Shown in pieces: positions 34,984 through 43,119 of a DNA stretch of 64,000 nt; the stretch's first letter is position 1, and the number at the start of each line of letters is the position of its first letter. The stretch lies in NCBI GenBank assembly GCA_013289695.1, contig JABCZK010000012.1, positions 62,001 to 126,000 on the forward strand. The letters run 5' to 3'. The position numbers and the translations under genes were made by a program. This stretch comes from Acidobacteriota bacterium (GTDB lineage Bacteria; Acidobacteriota; Terriglobia; Acidiferrales; UBA7541). The notes under the pieces were generated by a model. That model worked only from the letters and a program-made list of their open reading frames with translations, was not told the DNA's origin and ran no database searches.

Positions 34984-36939
34984 CTACCGGCGCTGAAATT
35001 CTGGGGTGCCTAGAACTAGGCCTACGATCAGGCCTTCGTTAACTTGCTTTACGGGATCATCGAGGCGCGCTTGCAGAATTTGGGGATCTTTCAGGCGCGC
35101 TTCCAGAGTTTCTTGTGTTGATTGTGAAATCTGGCCATCGAGGAAAATTTGTATCGAGCGGGCCAGGGCTGCGCTGGGATCTTTGGAGGCTGCTTCGCCG
35201 AGCATGGTATTTAGATCTACCGTGGCACCGCCCATTTTGTCTCCGGCGAAGGCGAGCGCGAAATTCAGGCGATTCAGCAGCGCGCCGGTGTTCACCCAGG
35301 TTTCCGCTTTATCGGAATATCCCGTGGGAGGCTGGCAGAGATAGAGCGGCTCGCCCATGCGCGCGACCCATTGCGAGAGGGGCAGCGAGATCGTGGATTC
35401 GGCGTTCAGCGCGCGCGAAGTGCTGGCTACGAGTTCAAAGGGCGTCTTGACTTTTGAGCGATACGCTCCTCGCGACCAAAACTCGGGCGAATAAATCATG
35501 GTGCGCAGTACAACGCGAATGTCCCCGTTGCTTGTCCTGAAACGTTTTGCCATGCGGTCAACGAGCGAGGCGGGCGGATTGTCCGAAACGAACTGGTGTG
35601 CCAGCTCAAGGGAAATGAAATGCGCTGTGGCGGGCTGGCTGGCGAGCATTTTCAGGGCTTCTTCTCCGTCTTTTTCGCCGCCGTAATTGAAGGTGTGGCC
35701 CATCACGACTTTATTGCCCTGCTCGTGGATTTTTTCGTCGAAAAAGAATTGCGGATCTTTGCGCGGCTCGTGAATGGTCCAGCCCGTCAGGCATTCGGCC
35801 ATTTGAATCACGTCCTGCTGCGTATAGCCGCCATCCACGCCGACGGTGTGGAGCTCCATCACTTCCCTGCCGTAATTTTCATTCAGGCCGCGGTCAGGTT
35901 TCTTAGCGGCGGGGTTGGACGCGGTTGGTGGGCCGCTGGAGGCTGGTCCTGGGAACGTGCCGGGAGTGGGCATGGAACCGCCGGCGAATGCGCCTTGATA
36001 GCGGGCGCGACGAAAATTTTTCTCGGCCTCCATGCGCGCGACAGCGGCCGGATCGGCGCTCAAATAATTGTCGAGATAGAAAAGCATTGCGGGACTTTTC
36101 GCTGTGGCCAGAAGCAAATCTTGAAATTTGCCCATGGCGTGCGGGCGAATGGTGTCGCGCTCGTAAGCGGTGAGCAGCCACTTGTCGTCGCCTTTGTTCG
36201 CGAAGACATTGAAGTGATTGCACCAGAAATCTTCCATCACGGCCTGGAGCTGGCGATTGCTGTAAACGGCGCGATCCACTTTGGCCATGGAAAGTTCGGC
36301 GATGATGCGATTGGGGCCTTGCAGTTTAGCCAGTTGCTGCTGGGCTTTATCGAGATTGTCGTTGCCGGTGACGATGATTTGCGATTGGGCTTCTTGCTGC
36401 TTGGATCTCAGCTGCTGTTCGTATTGATCCTTGGCTTGTTCTTTCGTGAGGCCTGGTTGCTTGGCGTTCTGGTCGGGGCGCGGAAATTCTTCGAGCAGGC
36501 GCTTGGACGACATTTCCAGAGTCGGGTAGCGCTGGAGGCGCAGATTCAGGTCCGCGTCGTTGATTGATTCGGGATGCAGTTGCTGTTCGATCCATTTTTC
36601 CAGGCCCATTTGGCGCACTTGCTCGACGTCGCCCGGGCGCGGGCCGTAGGCGAGGCGATTCATGGCGTGGAGGATGGCTTCGTCTTCGGTTAGTTCGGTG
36701 ATGGGGAGCTTGCCTTTAAATTTTTTGTCGAGGGCGACGCGCTCGAGAGCCGCGGCGGAACTCATAGTAGATCGGGCGTTGAACTGACTGGCGTTCGAGG
36801 CGCGGGCGTGCGGGACCGCCATGGTGAGGCCGAGCGCGAGTAGGCCAAAGAGGAGAGCGGCGCCGGGTGCGTCCAGGCGGTCGCGGTTGCTGGTCCGAAG
36901 GATTTTATTCTTCTGCACGGCAGCGGCCTCATGGCGCAC
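34984..36939 (-). CDS. DUF1800 family exported protein
   Basis: A 651-residue protein with a hydrophobic export segment (ALLFGLLALGLTMAVPHARA). DUF1800 signatures are AILHAMNRLAYGPRPGDVEQVRQMGLEKWIEQQLHPE, VMEDFWCNHFNVFANKGDDKWLLTAYERDTIRPHAMGKF, NENYGREVMELHTVGVDGGYTQQDVIQMAECLTGWTI and SPEFWSRGAYRSKVKTPFE. A Gly/Pro-rich insert (GSMPTPGTFPGPASSG) lies near residue 325. The family is of unknown function and is co-inherited with DUF1501 in Acidobacteria, Planctomycetes and Bacteroidetes; an exported oligomeric or polymer-related role has been suggested but not shown here. The start is GTG 36939 without a clear ribosome site, so the first residues are uncertain. Confidence 0.9.
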   Translation of the reverse strand: MRHEAAAVQKNKILRTSNRDRLDAPGAALLFGLLALGLTMAVPHARASNASQFNARSTMSSAAALERVALDKKFKGKLPITELTEDEAILHAMNRLAYGPRPGDVEQVRQMGLEKWIEQQLHPESINDADLNLRLQRYPTLEMSSKRLLEEFPRPDQNAKQPGLTKEQAKDQYEQQLRSKQQEAQSQIIVTGNDNLDKAQQQLAKLQGPNRIIAELSMAKVDRAVYSNRQLQAVMEDFWCNHFNVFANKGDDKWLLTAYERDTIRPHAMGKFQDLLLATAKSPAMLFYLDNYLSADPAAVARMEAEKNFRRARYQGAFAGGSMPTPGTFPGPASSGPPTASNPAAKKPDRGLNENYGREVMELHTVGVDGGYTQQDVIQMAECLTGWTIHEPRKDPQFFFDEKIHEQGNKVVMGHTFNYGGEKDGEEALKMLASQPATAHFISLELAHQFVSDNPPASLVDRMAKRFRTSNGDIRVVLRTMIYSPEFWSRGAYRSKVKTPFELVASTSRALNAESTISLPLSQWVARMGEPLYLCQPPTGYSDKAETWVNTGALLNRLNFALAFAGDKMGGATVDLNTMLGEAASKDPSAALARSIQIFLDGQISQSTQETLEARLKDPQILQARLDDPVKQVNEGLIVGLVLGTPEFQRR

Positions 36940-37101
36940 GATGCGCTAGCAAACATAACTGGCCTTCGTTGCTTGCATCCAGTTTAACCCTGCGATCGCG
37001 CGAAAGTTGCAAGGGGGGCCTAGTGGTCAACACCGGGCAGCGAGCTCAGGTCGTGTGCTAGTTTGCCGTTAAGCGAGTCAGGAGGTCGCGGGAAAAAGGC
37101 C

Positions 37102-37316
37102 GCGAGGCAGACGCCTCGACAAGCTGGGGCGCAGCAAGCGGCGCCCCTACCGTAGCTAACGCGCAGAGGTGGCGCCAGAAATCAGGCGAGGCAAATCTAG
37201 ACTAACTCGTTGTGGCGCGGACGCCGAAGCAACGCGGGGCGTGGCCCTTCGATCCCGCACAGCGGGATTTGAGGATGAATTGCGCTGCAGCACAATTCAC
37301 AAGCCGCCGCATTCCA
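37102..37316 (+). repeat. Composite repeat with double-hairpin element copy C
   Basis: CGAGGC-AGAC-GCCTCG (37102-37118), AAGCT-GGGGCGC-AGCAAGCG-GCGCCCC-TACCGTAGCT (37121-37157), AGGTGGCGCCAGAAATCAGGCGAGGCAA, then a GCGTGG..CAAGCCGCCGCATTCC unit split by a 55-base insert at 37245-37299: CCCTTCGATCCCGC-ACA-GCGGGATTTGAGGATGAAT, TGCGCTGCAGCACA and ATTCA. As in copies A and B, the insert ends directly before CAAG. Together with 36940-37101 and 37317-37375 this gap of 436 bases holds no gene. Confidence 0.85.
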
Positions 37317-37375
37317 GAATGGGCTCGGTACGCGAAGTTCGGTGGAGAAATTTTCGTTCGCGATGCTGGGAGCGT

Positions 37376-38224
37376 TTAACCGAGCAGGGTGTGACTGAGG
37401 CGGTCGAAGGATTTTGCGGACTCGTGCGATTCGGCGTTGTAGGCGGCGCCGATCAGGACGACGAGTGCGGTCAAATACATCCAGAGGAGCAAACCGATTG
37501 CGGCTGCCAGGCCGCCATAGACGACGTCGTAGGGCATTTTGCGCACGTAGAAGCCGAAGACTACGTCAACGACCCACCAGAGGACCGTCGAGACGATTGC
37601 GCCGGGAAACAGGCTCATGAACCCACGATGGCCCGGACGGCCGATGCGATAGAGGAGCACGAGAGCGAACATTGATAGGGCGAATACGACGACTGCCTGG
37701 AATACGATTTCCACTTCGTGAATCAGCAGAGGCTGGCCATATTGGCGGACGAGCCAAGCGCGCAATTGTTTACCGAAGACGGTGAGGATGACCACAATAA
37801 TCGTGGGAACAATCGTCAGCAACAACAGCAAGAGCGCGCGCAGGTGGACCCGCCAGTAGCCGTGGCGGACTTGATCGCCTTCGATGATGCGGAAACCCTC
37901 GATGAAGCCGACCATGACCTGAGAGCCGGCGAGCAAAGTGCCGCCTAGTCCTAGCAGGAACCATTTCCAGGGGTGCGTGCCCTTGCGCACGAAATATTGC
38001 GTGACGACGTCGTCGCTGCCGGGCGGAAGAATGAGCTTCAGGCGTTCCGGAACTTCGTGCAGCGCGCCGTGGAAGGCGGCGGTGCTACTGATCACGCCCA
38101 GGGCCAGCAGCAGCATGGGAAAAAAGGCGAGGAACATGTTGAAGGCGATGGCTTGGCTGAGCGTGATGCAGTCTGGGAAGATGCGGCCGAGGCCACGAAA
38201 CAAATCTTTCAGTAAGCGGTCCAT
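37376..38224 (-). CDS. YihY/BrkB-family inner-membrane protein
   Basis: A 282-residue protein with six predicted membrane helices. The N terminus CITLSQAIAFNMFLAFFPMLLLALGVIS and the motif VSTVLWWVVDVVFGFYVRKMP with YGGLAAAIGLLLWMYLTALVVLIGAAYNAE are hallmarks of the BrkB/YihY family (formerly annotated as RNase BN). Function is unknown; transport or envelope roles have been proposed. ATG 38224 is chosen over ATG 38260 because a TATAAT box at 38241-38246 lies between them, giving a very short leader. Confidence 0.92.
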   Translation of the reverse strand: MDRLLKDLFRGLGRIFPDCITLSQAIAFNMFLAFFPMLLLALGVISSTAAFHGALHEVPERLKLILPPGSDDVVTQYFVRKGTHPWKWFLLGLGGTLLAGSQVMVGFIEGFRIIEGDQVRHGYWRVHLRALLLLLLTIVPTIIVVILTVFGKQLRAWLVRQYGQPLLIHEVEIVFQAVVVFALSMFALVLLYRIGRPGHRGFMSLFPGAIVSTVLWWVVDVVFGFYVRKMPYDVVYGGLAAAIGLLLWMYLTALVVLIGAAYNAESHESAKSFDRLSHTLLG

Positions 38225-38240
38225 TGAGGTTGTCCGCGGA

Positions 38241-38246
38241 ATTATA
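38241..38246 (-). promoter_or_regulatory. -10 box for the BrkB/YihY gene
   Basis: A perfect TATAAT on the minus strand 17 bases before the ATG at 38224, which would give a leader of about ten bases. No good -35 box is seen. Confidence 0.4.
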
Positions 38247-38286
38247 CGGTTAGTGCGCACGAATCGTGTGCGATTTCTGAGCCGCC

Positions 38287-38589
38287 CTATTTAGGGTTTG
38301 AACAGGCGGGTGTGTCGTCCGGCAAATCGGTAATCTTAAGTGTCCTCACCCTGGTGATTTGGTGCTTGCTGCCGTGCGCGTCTTTGTAGATGACTTCGTA
38401 GGTTGGCGGTTCGTCGTCTTTAGGCTCTTTCACATCCGCGATCCACAATGCGCCTCCGCATGCTGTGTAAGTCACGCCATCAGCTTCGAGGAGCTTCGGA
38501 CCGGGGCGGCTGGCATTGCATGAGCTCAATGTCACGGCACTGAAAAATGCCAAGACGATCGGGCACCTGGAACGACGCACGGCGCGCAT
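38287..38589 (-). CDS. Small lipoprotein of unknown function
   Basis: A 100-residue protein. The N terminus (VRRSRCPIVLAFFSAVTLSSC) has a lipobox-like LSSC, so the mature protein would be anchored by a lipidated Cys24. The remainder (DGVTYTACGGALWIADV, then PTYEVIYKDAHGSKHQITRVRTLKITDLP) is beta-rich with two further Cys residues. No family recognised. It is divergent from the pyrimidine-catabolism operon that starts at 38715. Confidence 0.7.
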   Translation of the reverse strand: MRAVRRSRCPIVLAFFSAVTLSSCNASRPGPKLLEADGVTYTACGGALWIADVKEPKDDEPPTYEVIYKDAHGSKHQITRVRTLKITDLPDDTPACSNPK

Positions 38590-38651
38590 GCGACGAATCT
38601 ACGCCAACGTACGCTGCAGAGGGAAGAAAACTTGGCACGAAGGCGGTTCGC

Positions 38652-38680
38652 TTGCCGCTTTTCGCGACGCAGAGTAAACT
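38652..38680 (+). promoter_or_regulatory. Promoter of the pyrimidine-catabolism operon
   Basis: TTGCCG at 38652-38657, a 17-base spacer and TAAACT at 38675-38680 lie 35 bases before the beta-ureidopropionase ATG. I see no convincing inverted-repeat operator over it. Confidence 0.5.
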
Positions 38681-38714
38681 TTGCAGACGACTTGCTGCGC
38701 GCGGGAGGAATTCG

Positions 38715-39620
38715 ATGTCTCGTATGGTGCGTTGTGGCTTGATTCAGGTGCATTGCGAGTGGTCGCCGGAGAAATATTCTATCCGCGATATATCCAAAAA
38801 GATGGTGGAAAAGCACGAGAAACTGATCCACGACGCGGCCAAGAAAAAAACGCAAATCTTGTGTTTGCAGGAGCTTTTCAACGGGCCTTATTTTTGCGCG
38901 GAGCAACAGGCGCGCTGGTATGAGATGACGGAGCCGGTTCCGGACGGGCCGACGGCGGCGCGGATGCAGAAGCTGGCAAAGAAATATGGCATGGCGATGG
39001 TGGTGCCGGTCTACGAGCGCGAAATGACCGGACTTTTTTACAACACGGCGGCGGTGATTGACGCCGACGGGAAATATTTGGGGAAATATCGCAAGCATCA
39101 CATTCCGCAGGTGGCGCCGGGATTCTGGGAGAAGTTCTATTTTACGCCGGGAAATACGGGGTATCTTACTTTTCAAACCAAATTCGCGCGGATTGGTGTT
39201 TATATCTGCTACGACCGGCACTTTCCTGAGGGAGCGCGGGTGTTGGGACTGAACGGCGCGGAGATTGTGTTCAATCCGTCGGCTACAGTGGCCGGGTTGA
39301 GCGAATATCTGTGGGAGCTGGAACAGCCGGCGCACGCGGTGGCCAACGGATATTTTGTAGGGGCCATCAATCGCGTGGGCAAGGAAGCGCCGTGGAATAT
39401 CGGGGAATTTTACGGCAAGAGCTACTTCTGCAATCCGCGCGGGAAGATTGTCGCACAGGCCAGCCGTGACAAAGATGAAGCGCTTGTTGCAGATCTGGAT
39501 TTGGAAGAGATGGATAAGGTGCGACAGACGTGGCAATTTTATCGCGACCGTCGGCCGGAATCGTATGGCGAGATCACGCGGACGCATGCTGGCGTAAAAT
39601 CGCTGGACGCAGCAGACTGA
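38715..39620 (+). CDS. pydC: Beta-ureidopropionase / N-carbamoyl-beta-alanine amidohydrolase (nitrilase family)
   Basis: A 301-residue cytoplasmic carbon-nitrogen hydrolase. The catalytic triad is visible as Glu53 (CLQELFNGPYF), Lys127 (GKYRKHHIP) and Cys165 (YICYDRHFP). In the reductive pyrimidine pathway this enzyme releases beta-alanine (or beta-aminoisobutyrate), CO2 and ammonia from the carbamoyl amino acid. The family also includes N-carbamoylputrescine amidase; the dihydropyrimidinase, PreA/PreT and transaminase genes nearby favour the pyrimidine role. ATG 38715 has GGGAGGA about six bases before it. It is first in an operon with the transaminase (41-base gap) and dehydrogenase. Confidence 0.88.
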   Translation: MSRMVRCGLIQVHCEWSPEKYSIRDISKKMVEKHEKLIHDAAKKKTQILCLQELFNGPYFCAEQQARWYEMTEPVPDGPTAARMQKLAKKYGMAMVVPVYEREMTGLFYNTAAVIDADGKYLGKYRKHHIPQVAPGFWEKFYFTPGNTGYLTFQTKFARIGVYICYDRHFPEGARVLGLNGAEIVFNPSATVAGLSEYLWELEQPAHAVANGYFVGAINRVGKEAPWNIGEFYGKSYFCNPRGKIVAQASRDKDEALVADLDLEEMDKVRQTWQFYRDRRPESYGEITRTHAGVKSLDAAD

Positions 39621-39661
39621 ACGAACGGACAATTGCAAATCGATCGAAAAGGCCGACTGAC

Positions 39662-40975
39662 ATGACTACTACGCCGAAAGTGCTGCCGACGCGCAGCGAC
39701 GAGGTGGTGCGGAAGCATAAGGAGTTTATTTGGCCGTCGGTGACGAATTATTACCAACATCCGCTGGTGGCGGACCACGCTTCGATGCAATACCTGTGGG
39801 ACATCGAGGGTAACAAGTACCTCGATTTTTTTGGCGGGATTGTGACGATCGGCGTGGGGCACTGTAATCCGAAGGTGACGGAGAAGATTAAGGCGCAGGT
39901 GGACAAGTTGCAGCACACCTCGACACTTTTCCCGAACGAAGCTGTCGTGGCTCTGGCGGAGAAGCTGGCGGAGATCACGCCTGGGAAACTGCAGAAGAGT
40001 TTTTTCACCAGTTCGGGCACCGAAGCGAACGAAGCGGCGATCATGCTTTCGCGCATGGCCTCACCCAGTTACGACGTCGTGGCGCTGCGGCATGCTTATT
40101 CGGGCGGGTCGGCGCTGGCGAAGTCGGTGACGGCGCAATCGGCGTGGCGCAAGGGCGGAGTAATCAGCGTGGGGATTTCGCACGCGGTGAATCCTTATTG
40201 TTACCGCTGCCCTTTGCATCTGACGTATCCATCGTGCAACGTGGCTTGCGCGAATGATGTGGAGAGCGTGATTCAGACGACTACTAGCGGATCGATTGCC
40301 GCGTTTATCGCCGAGCCGATTCAGGGCGTGGGCGGATTTATTACTCCACCGCCAGAATATTTCAAGATTGTTTATCGCATCGTGAAAAATTACGGCGGGC
40401 AATACATTTCGGACGAAGTGCAGACGGGTTGGGGACGCACGGGGAAGAAATGGTGGGGGATCGAGCAGTGGGAAGTGACGCCGGACATTATTACTTCGGC
40501 GAAGAGCATGGCGAATGGCGTGCCCGTTGGTTTGACGATCACTACCGCGGAACTGGCGGACAAATTTCAGGGGTTAAACATTGCGACGTTTGGTGGAAAC
40601 CCTGTGACGTCTGTGGCGGCGCGGGCCGTGATTGAAGTGATCGAGGAAGAAAATCTGCGGGAGAATACTTTTGTGGTGGGAGGCTACTTCCGTAAGAAGC
40701 TGGAGGAGCTGCAGCAGAAGTATCCATTGATTGGCGACGTGCGCGGGATGGGGATGATGCAGGCGATGGAGCTGGTGAAGGAACGTCAGACGAAGGAGCC
40801 CGCGGCGCAGGAGACGAATCAGGTGCTGGAACGCACGCGCGCGAATGGTTTGCTGGTGGGCAAGGGCGGGATGTATGGGAACGTGATTCGCATGGCTCCG
40901 CCGATGAATATTTCCAAGGCGGATGTGGATGAGGGGATTCGGCTGCTGGATAAATCTTTCAGTGAGGTTCGGTAG
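39662..40975 (+). CDS. Class III omega-aminotransferase (beta-alanine/3-aminoisobutyrate:pyruvate type)
   Basis: A 437-residue PLP enzyme. The PLP-binding Lys281 is in TSAKSMANGVP; the substrate/cofactor segment FTSSGTEANEAAIMLSR is near residue 120, and FIAEPIQGVGGFITPP with YISDEVQTGWGRTG contains the conserved Asp. The N terminus (KEFIWPSVTNYYQHPLVADHASMQYLWDIEG) and YPSCNVACANDVE resemble mammalian AGXT2. Placed between beta-ureidopropionase and a semialdehyde dehydrogenase, it probably converts beta-alanine to malonate semialdehyde. Alanine-glyoxylate or other omega-amino acid substrates cannot be excluded. Its stop codon abuts the next ATG. Confidence 0.9.
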   Translation: MTTTPKVLPTRSDEVVRKHKEFIWPSVTNYYQHPLVADHASMQYLWDIEGNKYLDFFGGIVTIGVGHCNPKVTEKIKAQVDKLQHTSTLFPNEAVVALAEKLAEITPGKLQKSFFTSSGTEANEAAIMLSRMASPSYDVVALRHAYSGGSALAKSVTAQSAWRKGGVISVGISHAVNPYCYRCPLHLTYPSCNVACANDVESVIQTTTSGSIAAFIAEPIQGVGGFITPPPEYFKIVYRIVKNYGGQYISDEVQTGWGRTGKKWWGIEQWEVTPDIITSAKSMANGVPVGLTITTAELADKFQGLNIATFGGNPVTSVAARAVIEVIEEENLRENTFVVGGYFRKKLEELQQKYPLIGDVRGMGMMQAMELVKERQTKEPAAQETNQVLERTRANGLLVGKGGMYGNVIRMAPPMNISKADVDEGIRLLDKSFSEVR

Positions 40976-42472
40976 ATGGCGACGGCGATAACCACAGATT
41001 TGCTTTGCAGAAATCACATTAATGGGGAGTGGGTGGAATCGAAGTCCACGAAGATTGTGGAGCGGCGGAACCCTGCTAACACCGACGAGGTTGTCGCGCG
41101 GATACCGCTTTCGACGCGGCAGGAAATGAAAGAAGCTATTGTGGCAGCGAAGGCGGCCTTCCCTGCATGGCGGGAGATGCCTGCGCCAAACCGGGGCAAG
41201 ATACTTTTCGCGGCGACACGGATCATGCAGGAACAGAAGGAAGCGCTAGCGCGGCTGCTGACGCGCGAGGAAGGCAAGGCGCTGAAGGATTCGTTGGGCG
41301 AGGTGCAGCGGGCGATCAACATTCTGGAATTTATGGCTGGCGAGGCGCGGCGGTTGAATGGCGAAACACTGACCAGCGAGCTGCCGAAGAACTTCTCTTA
41401 CACGATTCGCCAGCCGCTGGGAGTGGTGGGCGCGATCACTCCGTGGAATTTCCCGGTCGCCATTCCGGTGTGGAAAATCGCGCCGGCGCTGGTGTGCGGG
41501 AACACGGTGGTGTTCAAGCCCGCGACATTGACGCCGCTGACGGCGATGAAGATCGTGGAGATTTTCGAGCAGGCGGGATTGCCGGCGGGCGTGCTGAATC
41601 TGGTGATGGGGTCGGGACGCGAGACGGGCGACGAGTTGGTGCAGAATCCGCACGTGCACGGGTTGTCGTTCACAGGATCGAACGAGGTGGGTTGCGCGTT
41701 GTACGCTTCGGGCGCGGCTCATTTGAAGAAAATTCAGTGCGAGATGGGCGGAAAGAATCCGGTGGTGGTGCTGGCGGACGCTGATTTGCAGCTGGCGATG
41801 GAGTCGGTGCTGTCCGGCGCATTTGCTTCGACCGGGCAGCGCTGCACGGCGACGAGCCGCGTGGTGATTGAACAGAGCGTGGCGGACAAATTCGTTGAGA
41901 TGCTGACAGCGCGCGCGAAGACATATGTGGTGGGCGATGGGCTGGAGCCGGGCACCGACATGGGCCCGTCGGTGGACGAAAGCCAGTTCAACACGGTTTT
42001 GAAATATATTGAGATTGGGAAAGGTGAAGGGAAACTTTTGTGCGGGGGCGAGCGGTTGACGGGGGCGCGCTACGATAAGGGCTGGTTTGTGGCGCCGACG
42101 GTGTTCGATCATGTGACTTGGGACAGCAAACTCGCGCAGGAAGAAATTTTCGGGCCGGTGCTGAGCGTGATTCGCGTGAAGGGATTTGACGAGGCGTTGC
42201 AAGTGGCGAATTCGGTGCGGTACGGGCTTTCGAGTTCGATCTATTCGTCGGATTCGAACAAGATTTTTGAGTTTGTCGACAAGATTGAGACGGGGATGAC
42301 GCATGTGAATTCGCCGACGGTTGGTGGAGAGGCGCATGTGCCGTTTGGCGGAGCAAAGGATAGCAGCGTGGGGCCGCGGGAAGTAGGGCATGCGGCGATT
42401 GATTTTTATACGGACCTTAAGATCGTTTACATTGACTACACGGGGCGCCAGCGCGAGTTGAGCCTTTATTAA
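40976..42472 (+). CDS. NAD(P)-dependent aldehyde dehydrogenase, probable (malonate) semialdehyde dehydrogenase
   Basis: A 498-residue ALDH-superfamily enzyme with catalytic Cys290 (STGQRCTATSR), general base Glu256 (QCEMGGKNPVVV), the cofactor segment ITPWNFPVAIPVWKIAPALVCGNTVVFKPA and FTGSNEVG. The Cys context is that of hydrolytic, non-acylating ALDHs (alpha-ketoglutarate semialdehyde type) rather than the CoA-acylating MmsA family. It would thus oxidise the semialdehyde made by the preceding transaminase to the acid (malonate or methylmalonate). It starts immediately after the transaminase stop with no intervening base, so co-translation is likely. Confidence 0.88.
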   Translation: MATAITTDLLCRNHINGEWVESKSTKIVERRNPANTDEVVARIPLSTRQEMKEAIVAAKAAFPAWREMPAPNRGKILFAATRIMQEQKEALARLLTREEGKALKDSLGEVQRAINILEFMAGEARRLNGETLTSELPKNFSYTIRQPLGVVGAITPWNFPVAIPVWKIAPALVCGNTVVFKPATLTPLTAMKIVEIFEQAGLPAGVLNLVMGSGRETGDELVQNPHVHGLSFTGSNEVGCALYASGAAHLKKIQCEMGGKNPVVVLADADLQLAMESVLSGAFASTGQRCTATSRVVIEQSVADKFVEMLTARAKTYVVGDGLEPGTDMGPSVDESQFNTVLKYIEIGKGEGKLLCGGERLTGARYDKGWFVAPTVFDHVTWDSKLAQEEIFGPVLSVIRVKGFDEALQVANSVRYGLSSSIYSSDSNKIFEFVDKIETGMTHVNSPTVGGEAHVPFGGAKDSSVGPREVGHAAIDFYTDLKIVYIDYTGRQRELSLY

Positions 42473-42519
42473 CACGGCCGCAGCGGCGGATACTGCCACA
42501 GAACTCAAGTCGAACGCGC

Positions 42520-42540
42520 CCATCCCGCAAGGCGGGATGG
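42520..42540. repeat. Perfect 9-bp hairpin
   Basis: CCATCCCGC-AAG-GCGGGATGG, followed by CCACAACTTCAAA, lies between the aldehyde dehydrogenase and the next gene. It resembles the AAAG-loop array cassettes and lacks a T-tract, so it is a repeat copy more than a terminator. Confidence 0.65.
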
Positions 42541-42585
42541 CCACAACTTCAAACCCTGGGCTACCGGAAACGAGAGGACACTTAC

Positions 42586-43119
42586 CTGGCTGGACTATTC
42601 GATCGCGAAATTTACTTGGATATCGAAACGCTGCGGCTTTCGAGTGAAGTGGATGGTGGGTGGGGAAACATTCGCGCCTTCGGGCTAGCGGTGGCGGTCA
42701 CTTGGGATAAGGAGAATGCGTTCCGACGGTGGTATGAAGACGATGCGCTGAGGTTGATTCGGGAGCTGGAACAGTTTACGCATGTGATCACGTTTAACGG
42801 CAATCGTTTCGATATTGAGGTGCTACGCGCTTACGCGCCTGTCGAGGGTGTGCGGAAGCGGTCGCTGGATATTCACGAATTGCTGCACAAGCAGCTCGGG
42901 CATCGCGTGAAGCTCGATCAGCTGGCCAAGGATACGCTGGGGACGGCGAAGAGTGGAGACGGACTAGAAGCTGTGAAATGGTGGCGCGCGGGACAGAAAG
43001 ATCGCGTGGCAGAATATTGCGAGCAGGACGTGGCGATATTGCGTGATGTGGTGGAGCACGGACGGGCTAAGGGATTCGTGGTGATTTCTGCGAAACAAGT
43101 GCGCGTGAAATGGGAATGA
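42586..43119 (+). CDS. RNase H-like (DEDD) 3'-5' exonuclease family protein
   Basis: About 177 residues. REIYLDIETLRLS carries the first D and E of a DEDD exonuclease, FNGNRFDIEVLRAY the second acidic motif, and RVAEYCEQDVAILRDVVEHG the Y-x-x-x-D of the DEDDy type. This matches the predicted exonuclease/RNase_H_2 family, which trims nucleic acid 3' ends. No ATG or GTG is available: a TTG at 42616 would cut off the first beta strand, while a CTG at 42586 has GAGAGGA about seven bases upstream and keeps it, so CTG is preferred. It overlaps the next gene by ten bases. It follows the pyrimidine genes but need not belong to the pathway. Confidence 0.78.
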   Translation: MAGLFDREIYLDIETLRLSSEVDGGWGNIRAFGLAVAVTWDKENAFRRWYEDDALRLIRELEQFTHVITFNGNRFDIEVLRAYAPVEGVRKRSLDIHELLHKQLGHRVKLDQLAKDTLGTAKSGDGLEAVKWWRAGQKDRVAEYCEQDVAILRDVVEHGRAKGFVVISAKQVRVKWE

